Positions 1 to 6,644 of a stretch of 13,580 nucleotides of DNA are shown in pieces. Each line of letters opens with the position of its first letter. The first letter of the stretch is position 1. The position numbers and the translations under genes are program-made. Under the pieces are notes generated by a model, which was given only the letters and a program-made list of their open reading frames with translations, ran no database searches and was not told where the DNA came from. Origin of the DNA: DATFMH01 sp035267045 (GTDB lineage Bacteria > Bacteroidota > Rhodothermia > Balneolales > DATFMH01); NCBI GenBank assembly GCA_035267045.1, contig DATFMH010000213.1, positions 1 to 13,580 on the forward strand, read 5' to 3'.

Positions 1-981
1 ACAAAACTTAAAGGATCAGTCGGTGTTAGTTTGCCGCCTATGAATTGGAGGACAGCTTTAAAGTATTTAGCTAAGATAAAAAATGTATCCCTTGTTGAGC
101 ACGATAAGTATTTTGAGTTGACACCACAACAAAAAACAAAACTGAAGAGTGCACAATCTCAAAAAGGTGAACAGAATAGTGATGAAGTCACTACCAAAAC
201 ACGGGAAGTGCGTATTTCAGCAACCTTTTTTGAAGGTGATAAAAAAGTACTTCGTGAAATAGGTATTGATTGGTCAACATTTAAGGATGGTATCGTACAA
301 ATTAGTAATATTGGGGCACAGAATGTATCACAGGACATTTTCAGTGTTAGCACGTTAAAGGATATTGAAATAGGGAACACCGGTATAAAAGTAAACGCGT
401 TATTTAAAACTTTTGAAGCTAATAACCTGGGTCAGATATTAGCGAGGCCTAATATAAAAGTTATGAATAATAAAGAGGGGCATATCCAGGTTGGTCAGGA
501 TTTCTCTATAAATCAGCGGGATTTTTCCGGTAATGTGGTTACCAAATTTTTCAGTACGGGTACCATTTTGACTGTTACTCCTCATATTATCACACAACAT
601 GATACTACGTTTATTTATATGAAAGTCCATGCCGAACGATCCACTGCGCAACCTGATCCCGTTAGTACTATCGTAAATAAGCAGTCTGCCGACTCAGATG
701 TTATGTTGCTAAGTGGAGAATCCACTGTTATTGCCGGTTTATATAGTACTGAGACGGATAAAGTTCGAAAAGGCATACCGATTTTAAAGGATTTGCCACC
801 ATGGTTTTTCGGACTACGATATTTATTCGGTTACACTTCGAAGCAATATTCTCAAAAAGAGTTAGTAATCATTCTAAAGGCAACCATTGATCCTGGTTTG
901 AAGACCAGAATGACACAGGAGAAAAAAACATCAAGAGAATTGTTAAAATCAGAGAGAGAAAAGATGCAGGGTGGAAATTAG
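1..981 (+). CDS. PilQ/GspD-family secretin, C-terminal part (5' end outside window)
   Basis: This is the C-terminal part of an outer-membrane secretin, the pore through which a type IV filament leaves the cell. Frame 1 is open from the first base, so the ATG at 31 is internal. Comparison with the paralog at 11605-12822 indicates that only about the first 79 residues are missing. What remains is the end of an STN-like N-terminal domain (GVSLPPMNW..ALKYLAK), a polar linker, and a full secretin core. The core contains SATFFEG, VNALFKTFEANNLG, a TVTPHI strand, LSGESTVIAGL and a terminal PPWFFGLRYLFG segment followed by KELVIILKA. The TAG stop at 979-981 is followed about 80 bases later by a strong terminator, so this is probably the last gene of an operon. 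The core is largely identical to the downstream secretin. Assignment to the secretin family is confident, but whether it serves this machine or a second one is unknown. Confidence 0.88.
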   Translation, partial: TKLKGSVGVSLPPMNWRTALKYLAKIKNVSLVEHDKYFELTPQQKTKLKSAQSQKGEQNSDEVTTKTREVRISATFFEGDKKVLREIGIDWSTFKDGIVQISNIGAQNVSQDIFSVSTLKDIEIGNTGIKVNALFKTFEANNLGQILARPNIKVMNNKEGHIQVGQDFSINQRDFSGNVVTKFFSTGTILTVTPHIITQHDTTFIYMKVHAERSTAQPDPVSTIVNKQSADSDVMLLSGESTVIAGLYSTETDKVRKGIPILKDLPPWFFGLRYLFGYTSKQYSQKELVIILKATIDPGLKTRMTQEKKTSRELLKSEREKMQGGN

Positions 982-982
982 A

Positions 983-1298
983 AGAAGGCTTTGCAAAACC
1001 GTCTATAAATGTATTATGATCGAATATTGATAGGATAATGTAAGCTTTAAATAAATTAAAAAGGGCTTGTCAGAAATGACAAGCCCTTTTTTTGTCAATA
1101 AAAAGGTTCTTGTACAAATAATTACCCAATACCTCAAGAGTAAAAATAATTATTAGCAAAAGGCTATGTAAAACTGCTCATTTGCCCAATAACCGCATTT
1201 ACATTACTTCGAAATCACTGATATGGCTAATATGATACGGTTTTGAAGTTGTCCAGGTTATGATATGGCCCTATATCCCTGGATTTGCAAAGCCTTCT
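983..1298. repeat. 15-base inverted repeats bounding about 316 bases, possible MITE-like element
   Basis: The sequence agaaggctttgcaaa at 983-997 is the exact reverse complement of 1284-1298. After one mismatch, two more bases pair inwards (999-1000 with 1281-1282). The span has no open reading frame and begins one base after the secretin stop codon. Short non-coding elements bounded by inverted repeats are typical of MITEs or transposase-less IS derivatives. I see no convincing target-site duplication, and the terminator lies inside the span, so the element call is tentative. Confidence 0.4.
1058..1093 (+). terminator. Intrinsic terminator of the upstream secretin operon
   Basis: A perfect 15-base stem (1058-1072 with 1077-1091) closes on a GAAA tetraloop and runs into a seven-T tract at 1087-1093. 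It lies about 80 bases after the secretin stop codon and is a textbook rho-independent terminator. The A-rich 5' arm means it could also work in the opposite direction. Confidence 0.92.
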
Positions 1299-1301
1299 GG
1301 C

Positions 1302-1638
1302 ATATATAAATAGATAACATTAAAAATATCAAATGAATATTGTAATTAACTAATGTACTAAAATCTTATTTATAAAATATTTAATGTGTACTAAGATATA
1401 TAATGAACAGATATAAAATAATATTATACATATATAATATATCAAATAATCATAATTAATTAGAAATGTATAATATAATTGATTATAAAATATGATATTA
1501 ATAAAATATATTTAGTGATAATAATATATGATAATATGTATACATAAAATAATAATAGTATAATATAGTCATTGTTATCTGGGGTAAAAATTTAGAAATA
1601 AATTCTAAATACTATTCTAACAAAAAAACAAATATAAT
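1302..1638 (+). promoter_or_regulatory. Very AT-rich upstream region of the pilin operon; candidate promoter
   Basis: This block consists almost wholly of A and T and is far richer in them than the flanking genes. A perfect -10 word TATAAT occurs at 1559-1564, which would give a leader of about 80 bases before the pilin ATG, but no good -35 box stands 16-18 bases upstream. Another TATAAT at 1469-1474 is preceded by TG. Such matches are expected by chance in this composition, so the exact promoter is uncertain. The composition suits intrinsically bent DNA or binding of an AT-preferring nucleoid protein; this is inference. Confidence 0.35.
1590..1610. promoter_or_regulatory. AT-rich palindrome upstream of the pilin gene
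   Basis: Perfect 8-base arms atttagaa (1590-1597) and ttctaaat (1603-1610) flank a 5-base spacer about 40 bases before the pilin start. It could be an operator for a dimeric regulator or a weak hairpin in the leader. Palindromes of this length are not rare in such AT-rich DNA, so confidence is low. Confidence 0.25.
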
Positions 1639-1649
1639 GGAGGTTTGTC

Positions 1650-2156
1650 ATGGGTCAACAGCAATTGTTACTCGTAATATTGGTCACTATTCTTGTAGGT
1701 GTAGCTACAGTTGTGGCTATTAATGTATTTGGTTCTTCGGCTGAAAATGCTAATCGTGACGCCGTTAGGCAGGATATGTTATCTATCGCCACCGCAGCAC
1801 AGGGTTGGTATATTAAACCAACAATGTTAGCCGGCGGCGGTAATGATTTCACAAATATCACCTTTTCTAATATAAATTTTGCTTCTAATGCAGTAAATGA
1901 GACTGGTGATTATGCTATAAACAATAATGGTACCTATCAGATTACTACCCCAACTAAAGATAATTTTCTGGTTCGTGCATATCCTTCGAGTGAATCTGAT
2001 TATAATAGTACCTTGCCGGTAATAGGTGTGGATGGATCTATAACAACGGAAGCAACTTTTAATACTACTACAAGATATCTGGAAGTTAAAGTATTAAAGA
2101 ATTCAGTGCTTTGGACAAAATCATCTATAAATACAACAACAACTCCCGCTCCGTAA
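1650..2156 (+). CDS. Major pilin-like protein with non-canonical N-terminus
   Basis: This 168-residue protein is probably the main filament subunit. Its N-terminus, MGQQQLLLVILVTILVG, leads straight into a hydrophobic helix (about residues 4-27). The helix continues into an amphipathic segment ending AAQGWY, followed by a small Asn/Thr-rich, cysteine-free globular domain. This matches the lollipop layout of type IV pilins. It lacks the normal basic prepilin leader, the Phe at +1 and the Glu at +5. If cleaved after Gly2, Leu would occupy position 5. The start is fixed by a GGAGGT ribosome binding site at 1639-1644. It is the first gene of the pil operon and is followed by about 200 bases containing a large hairpin, as expected for a subunit made in excess. 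From memory, uncharacterised FCB-group proteins begin the same way, which I could not check. The pilin role is inferred from structure and context. Confidence 0.75.
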   Translation: MGQQQLLLVILVTILVGVATVVAINVFGSSAENANRDAVRQDMLSIATAAQGWYIKPTMLAGGGNDFTNITFSNINFASNAVNETGDYAINNNGTYQITTPTKDNFLVRAYPSSESDYNSTLPVIGVDGSITTEATFNTTTRYLEVKVLKNSVLWTKSSINTTTTPAP

Positions 2157-2204
2157 CTATAATTATCGGTTACCATAATATGGTTGAGGTGAACTTGTAA
2201 GTTA

Positions 2205-2260
2205 TGTGAGATTCGTGCACGTGAAGAATGGTAGGGGGGATTCTTCATGTGCCTCTCACA
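2205..2260 (+). other. Long imperfect hairpin between the pilin gene and pilC
   Basis: A 13-base-pair stem with one G-U pair (2217-2229 with 2240-2252) encloses a 10-base G-rich loop. It is extended outwards by six more pairs (2205-2210 with 2255-2260) across an internal loop. No T-tract follows, so it is not a classical intrinsic terminator. Its position just after the presumed major pilin gene suggests an mRNA-stabilising, processing or attenuating structure that lets the pilin be made in excess of the assembly proteins. That role is inference. Confidence 0.55.
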
Positions 2261-2355
2261 GATATTTCATTCAATATTTAGGGTACGTCAAATTTGAATG
2301 ATGGGGTTAATCTAAAGATTCTATTAATTACATTAATGCATAATTGGGTATTATT

Positions 2356-3696
2356 ATGTCACAATTCAGGTTTCAGGGGGTTACGGCTGACGGGCGTCTT
2401 ACACAGGGTGAATTTGAAGCTGCCAACAAAAGAGAAGCAGGTAATAAAATTAAACGACTGAGTAAAGCCAAAAAGCTCACTGTTAAGCAATTAATCCCCA
2501 AAGAGACATTTATATATAAGGCACAACGTCCCGGGAAATCAGTAATTACGGGTGAACAAGAAGCCTACAGTAAAGTAGAGGTCGAAAAGGCTCTCATTAA
2601 ATTAGGATATAATGTAATACGTGTTGAAAAGAAATTAATTAATTTCAAGGGCAGGGTGCCTACTAAAGATATTGTCACTTTCATGCGCTTATCAGCAGAT
2701 TTGCTTAAGCAGCAGCTTACGTATGATGAAATTTTGAATCTTCTATATGAAGATATTGCCAATAAGCGAATGAAAGAGACCATTCGTCAAATTCAAAAAG
2801 ATTTAAAAGATGGAAAAGAGGGGTGGGAGGTATACGGTAAGCATCAGGATGTTTTTGGAAAATTTGCAGCATATATGTTAAGCGTAGCCTCAACCAGTGG
2901 TAACATGGCACTGGTCTTTGAAAGTACAGCCAAATTTCTTGAAAGAGATGCTACTTTTAAAAAGAATCTGCGCCGAACATTATTCATGCCATCTATTAAT
3001 GTCCTGGCTGTTATCGGTGTTGTCTTGTTTTATGTCGGATACATTTTTCCCAAAATGGCCAGAATGTTTTTAAAAATGAAAATTACTTTACCGCCAATGA
3101 CTTCGGCTACATTGGATTTTAGTTATATTCTTCAGGATTATTGGATGATTATCGTCTTAGGCGCCATCATACCTATGGCCTTTTTAGTTTTTTATGTACG
3201 TACTCCATCCGGAAAATTATGGATGGATAAAGTATTGATCAGATTACCCGTGATTGGAGATCTGATGCATAAGACAAGTATTGAAATTTTTTCCCGTGTG
3301 TTCTATACACTCTATAGTGGTTCCGGCCAGAACATAGAAGTTATACGTATTGCCGCTGAAGCGTGCCGTAATTCATATATGGAAAAACAAATCAAAGTAT
3401 TTGCAATAAAGAATATGTTAAAAGGAGGAATGGGGTTGGTTGAAGCGCTAGAAAGTTCAGGCGTTTTCACACGGACGGCTTTATCCCGTTTCAGATTGGG
3501 TGCTGAATCAGGTGCACTAAGAGATAATGCGAAGCAACTGGCCGATTATTATGAAGTCCAGACTACATACAAGATGGAATCGACTATTGAGATCATCAAT
3601 CTTTTTGTAAATCTATTCATTCTGGTTGTTCTAACAGTAATAACCATTATTTCTTCTGAAACAGCAATCATTCAACCTCATATAATGGGTACATAA
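2356..3696 (+). CDS. pilC: PilC/GspF-family inner-membrane platform protein
   Basis: This is the polytopic inner-membrane protein that links the cytoplasmic motor to the growing filament. It has 446 residues, close to the family norm. Two GspF domains are visible: the first from about residue 105 (DIVTFMRLSADLL), the second around KTSIEIFSRVFYTLYSGSG. Membrane segments lie at about 215-233, 263-281 and 416-434, as in other family members. The N-terminal cytoplasmic part appears to contain two copies of the short family N-terminal module (about 4-42 and 52-95), each with a G...GE.EA pattern. I chose the ATG at 2356. A TTG at 2344 directly follows an in-frame stop and has no ribosome binding site, though the site before 2356 is also weak. 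The stop is 23 bases before pilB. Confidence 0.93.
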   Translation: MSQFRFQGVTADGRLTQGEFEAANKREAGNKIKRLSKAKKLTVKQLIPKETFIYKAQRPGKSVITGEQEAYSKVEVEKALIKLGYNVIRVEKKLINFKGRVPTKDIVTFMRLSADLLKQQLTYDEILNLLYEDIANKRMKETIRQIQKDLKDGKEGWEVYGKHQDVFGKFAAYMLSVASTSGNMALVFESTAKFLERDATFKKNLRRTLFMPSINVLAVIGVVLFYVGYIFPKMARMFLKMKITLPPMTSATLDFSYILQDYWMIIVLGAIIPMAFLVFYVRTPSGKLWMDKVLIRLPVIGDLMHKTSIEIFSRVFYTLYSGSGQNIEVIRIAAEACRNSYMEKQIKVFAIKNMLKGGMGLVEALESSGVFTRTALSRFRLGAESGALRDNAKQLADYYEVQTTYKMESTIEIINLFVNLFILVVLTVITIISSETAIIQPHIMGT

Positions 3697-3719
3697 ATAT
3701 TGTTAAAAGGAATTTAGGT

Positions 3720-5495
3720 ATGTCAAAAGTTGATACCAGGCGACATATTGGGGAAATATTGAAAAGCCGGGGGATTATCAATGGTAATCAACTCGAGCAG
3801 GTTATGAAAATCCAAATGGAGGATCATGACAGGTCGCCGAGAAGACTAGGGCAAATATTGCACAAAGATTTAGGTCTGGATCATCATCTTGTAATGCAGG
3901 CTATATCGGATGTTTTTGCATTTCGGGAAATTGACATTAGCGATGGTAGTATAACTGATGATATCATTGAAAATATAGAGAACATAATTGAACAGTTACC
4001 TAAGGATCTTATTCATAAACTGCTTAATCTGAATGTTATTCCTTTTTCCGCAAATAAAAATATGATCGTTCTTGCAGCGGCCGATCCTACAGATCCTGAA
4101 ATTCCTGATTTGGCTTCCAGGCTTCCATTCAAACAATTAGAAATAGCTTATTGTCGATTAGAACTATTTGAAGAGCTGGTTGACAGGATTTTTCATCAAA
4201 AGAATGATTATCTCAATATCCTGGAAGAAATTGAATATACGCATACCGATATCGATGATAATGAAGACCAAATTAATGAAGAAGAAATCGATGCAGAGAT
4301 AAACCAGAGTTTGTTGAATTCTCTTGTTGAAGGGATGCTGGTTGAAGCTGTGCATAAAGGCGCTAGTGATATTCATGTGATACCAAGTGGATTAACTACG
4401 ACCGATATTTATTTTCGTCTGGATGGGAAATTGCAAATATGGCTGACGCAAAAGAATGTTAAACCGGAAGCTATAGCTGCCGTTATAAAGGATAAATCAA
4501 AGAATGTAGATCGTTTCGAGAGAGACAGCTCGCAGGATGGATTCATTCAGCGAAATATAGATTCCAATAATATACGATTTCGTATTTCAATTATGCCGAT
4601 CGTAGGAAAAGAATTTGAACGAAAGTTCGAATCTGTCGTGATTAGGGTGCTTGACGATCGGATGGTTATTACTGATCTCAGAGAATTGGGTTTACAGGAA
4701 AAAGCATATGAAGATTTCACCAAGGCAATTAATAAACCATCAGGGATCGTAATTATAACGGGACCAACCGGTAGTGGTAAATCTACCACATTAATTGCGT
4801 CTCTATATACGGTTATAGATTCAACTAAAAATGTACTGACAGTTGAAGAACCGGTGGAGTACATTATAAATGGCGCTCGTCAATTGAAGATCAACCATCA
4901 TATGTCTTTTGATCAATCGATGAGAGGAATTTTGCGACACGATCCGGATATAGTCCTGGTTGGGGAGATACGGGATCTTAAAACTGCAGAAATAGCTATC
5001 AAACTGGCGAATACCGGACACCTGACCTTTTCTACGTTACACACTAATGACGCACCAAGTGTAATATCAAGGTTATATAAAATGGGAGTCGAACCTTTTT
5101 TAATTGCCAATGCTGTAAACCTGGTGATGGCTCAAAGGTTAGTGCGGCGTTTATGCGATCATTGCAAGGAAGAAGTAACCGATTTACACCCGGAAGCGGC
5201 CAGAAATCTGGGTTTTACAGATCAGGAGATAGAGAAAACTACTTTTTACAGAGCTGTTGGTTGTAAAAAATGTAATCATGGGTATAAGGGACGTTTAGCC
5301 ATCATGGAGGCGCTTTACTTCACGAAGGAAATTAAAAATTTGATCCTGGATTCAGGTAATGAAATTGATGAAGAGCGACTGCGGGAACAGGCTATAAAAG
5401 ATGGTATGCTTACATTAAGAGCTTCGGGTAGAGAAAGAATTAAAGAAGGGATCACAACACTTAAGGAAGTGGCTACCGTAACAGTAGACGATTGA
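3720..5495 (+). CDS. pilB: PilB/GspE-family assembly ATPase
   Basis: This hexameric cytoplasmic ATPase powers filament extension. The N-terminal part (about residues 8-75) resembles the GspE/MshEN module, with two IGEIL/LGQIL repeats. An acidic linker follows (about 170-200), then the motor domain. Visible motifs are Walker A GPTGSGKST (348-356), an intact Asp box VEEPVEY (from 375), Walker B DIVLVGE (410-416) and the His box TGHLTFSTLHT. A zinc-binding tetracysteine site has C479/C482 and C515/C518, which is diagnostic of PilB/GspE rather than PilT. Length (591) is normal and all catalytic motifs are present. An AAAAGGA sequence precedes the ATG. It sits directly after pilC and before the minor-pilin-like genes, so it probably drives assembly of the pilin at 1650. 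Confidence 0.95.
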   Translation: MSKVDTRRHIGEILKSRGIINGNQLEQVMKIQMEDHDRSPRRLGQILHKDLGLDHHLVMQAISDVFAFREIDISDGSITDDIIENIENIIEQLPKDLIHKLLNLNVIPFSANKNMIVLAAADPTDPEIPDLASRLPFKQLEIAYCRLELFEELVDRIFHQKNDYLNILEEIEYTHTDIDDNEDQINEEEIDAEINQSLLNSLVEGMLVEAVHKGASDIHVIPSGLTTTDIYFRLDGKLQIWLTQKNVKPEAIAAVIKDKSKNVDRFERDSSQDGFIQRNIDSNNIRFRISIMPIVGKEFERKFESVVIRVLDDRMVITDLRELGLQEKAYEDFTKAINKPSGIVIITGPTGSGKSTTLIASLYTVIDSTKNVLTVEEPVEYIINGARQLKINHHMSFDQSMRGILRHDPDIVLVGEIRDLKTAEIAIKLANTGHLTFSTLHTNDAPSVISRLYKMGVEPFLIANAVNLVMAQRLVRRLCDHCKEEVTDLHPEAARNLGFTDQEIEKTTFYRAVGCKKCNHGYKGRLAIMEALYFTKEIKNLILDSGNEIDEERLREQAIKDGMLTLRASGRERIKEGITTLKEVATVTVDD

Positions 5496-5540
5496 TGATA
5501 GTTACCAAGATAAACGAATAGATTACTGAGGAGTAAAGAT

Positions 5541-6032
5541 ATGTTCGACAAATCAGAATTAATAACATTAATGGGAGCAATAGTCATATTTTCCATTCTT
5601 CTGATTAACGTGAATAGTTTCATGGGAACAAGCGGACGTTTGCAGGTACAATCCGAGTTAGATTATACTGCTATAGCCCTAGCCCAAAATATTATTGACA
5701 GTGCCCGACTCAAGGCTTTTGATGAATCGGAAACAGGGGGGAAGTCACCTCAGGATATACCTATTGATTTTTCAATACCATTGGCCCCTGAAACCGGGGA
5801 GAATAGTAAGACATTTAATGATTTTGATGATTATAACAATTATTCACGAATCGATACAACAGAACATGAAATTTATACGTCAAGTGTAAAAGTGGATTAT
5901 GTTAATGATACTTCTCTGGATCAACATTCTGCCACACAAACTACGCATAAAAGGATGACAGTGAGTGTGTTTAGTAATAGTATGCAGGATACCGTCAAGT
6001 TTACGTTTATCAAGACATTTTATTCAAAATGA
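5541..6032 (+). CDS. PilV/GspI-like minor pilin
   Basis: A 163-residue protein with one N-terminal membrane helix (about residues 7-25) and a small extracytoplasmic domain. The stretch after the helix, SELDYTAIALAQNIIDSARLKAFDE, resembles the pattern in PilV/GspI minor pilins where A..LAQ precedes a helix ending in a fold-initiating segment. The N-terminus MFDKSELITLMG has no G/A|F cleavage site with Glu at +5, so it would not be recognised as a prepilin by standard predictors. A GAGGAG ribosome binding site lies at 5528-5533. Together with the next two genes it forms a minor-pilin block between the two ATPase genes, which suggests a tip or priming complex. The family call rests on the short motif and gene order. 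Confidence 0.6.
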   Translation: MFDKSELITLMGAIVIFSILLINVNSFMGTSGRLQVQSELDYTAIALAQNIIDSARLKAFDESETGGKSPQDIPIDFSIPLAPETGENSKTFNDFDDYNNYSRIDTTEHEIYTSSVKVDYVNDTSLDQHSATQTTHKRMTVSVFSNSMQDTVKFTFIKTFYSK

Positions 6033-6067
6033 AGAAATGGAAAATCAACAGTGATAGGGGATAAGGA

Positions 6068-6610
6068 ATGAATATTTCAACAATTATGAGTTTTGCCATT
6101 GGTGCGATTTTGTTATTGGCAGTATTCTCAACGAATTCCAGAGTGGTACTAAATTCATCGGATGTAACAATCGACCAGATAATAAAAGAAAATATCAATA
6201 ATGTTGCAGAAGTGGTCAGTTATGATTTTCGAAAAATGGGTTATGGGGTTACTGGCGCGGCCATCGTCAGTGCAAATAAGAATGAAATTACTTTTAAAAG
6301 TGATTTGGGAAATGATGGCACTGTTAACTTGGTTACCTGGAAATTCAATCCGACACAATCAGTTCCTGAATCAGTTAATCCCAATGATTTTATGTTAACA
6401 CGAATTGTTGATGGGGTAACTACAGATATTAATATGGTTGTTGTGAAATTTGATATAACACTATTAGATAATGCTAATAATGTTGTTTTAAATACATTAA
6501 ATGCAAAAAAGATTAAGGTGGAAGTTGTTTGTCAGGGAGCGGAACCGATTGATGGTAAGTATAATGAGACGGCCTGGCAGAAGGTTTTTCAACCATGGAA
6601 TATTCAATAA
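6068..6610 (+). CDS. PilW/GspJ-like minor pilin
   Basis: A 180-residue protein with an N-terminal hydrophobic helix (about residues 4-20) followed by the segment VVSYDFRKMGYGV. That resembles the D..R..GY signature after the helix in PilW/GspJ proteins. It is followed by a beta-rich stretch (ITFKSDLGNDGTVNLVTWKF) typical of the same family. The N-terminus MNISTIMSFAIGAILLL lacks a basic leader, a clear G/A|F site and the Glu at +5. An AGGGG at 6056-6060 is the likely ribosome binding site. It is the second of three consecutive minor-pilin-like genes. A role in filament priming is inferred from position and the short signature. Confidence 0.62.
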   Translation: MNISTIMSFAIGAILLLAVFSTNSRVVLNSSDVTIDQIIKENINNVAEVVSYDFRKMGYGVTGAAIVSANKNEITFKSDLGNDGTVNLVTWKFNPTQSVPESVNPNDFMLTRIVDGVTTDINMVVVKFDITLLDNANNVVLNTLNAKKIKVEVVCQGAEPIDGKYNETAWQKVFQPWNIQ

Positions 6611-6644
6611 TATAATAAATTGTGTGAAAAAGGGGGGAATATAA

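Larger units (their letters stand above)
982..1649. other. 668-base gene-free interval between two operons
   Basis: I see no credible gene on either strand here. The stretch holds, in order, the left arm of a 15-base inverted repeat directly after the secretin stop codon, an intrinsic terminator, about 190 bases of moderately AT-rich sequence, the right arm of the inverted repeat, and then about 340 bases that are almost entirely A and T. The last part is full of overlapping TATAAT-like words and ends in a GGAGGT ribosome binding site before the pilin gene. It is best read as a terminator plus the promoter and regulatory region of the pilin operon, with a possible small mobile-element remnant. 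Confidence 0.8.

Noticed and set aside
31..33. ATG at 31 as the true start of the first secretin
   Set aside because: The frame is open to base 1 and upstream codons (GVSLPP) match the downstream paralog, so the gene is simply cut by the window.
1261..1292. Sigma-54 promoter (TGGC...TTGC) upstream of the pilin gene
   Set aside because: The GG and GC elements are much further apart than the required ten-base spacing.
1302..1638. CRISPR array or tandem repeat in the AT-rich block
   Set aside because: Similar words recur only because of the base composition; there are no regularly spaced repeats of constant length.
2205..2260. Riboswitch or group II intron fragment as the explanation of the hairpin
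   Set aside because: The sequence does not match the conserved c-di-GMP riboswitch core or a group II intron domain V that I can recall, and no intron-encoded protein is nearby.
2344..2355. TTG at 2344 as the start of pilC
   Set aside because: It directly follows an in-frame stop codon, has no ribosome binding site, and adds only four residues; the ATG at 2356 fits the family N-terminus better.
4547..5110. Minus-strand open frames inside pilB
   Set aside because: They overlap strongly conserved ATPase motifs on the + strand, show no recognisable domain, and are antisense shadows.
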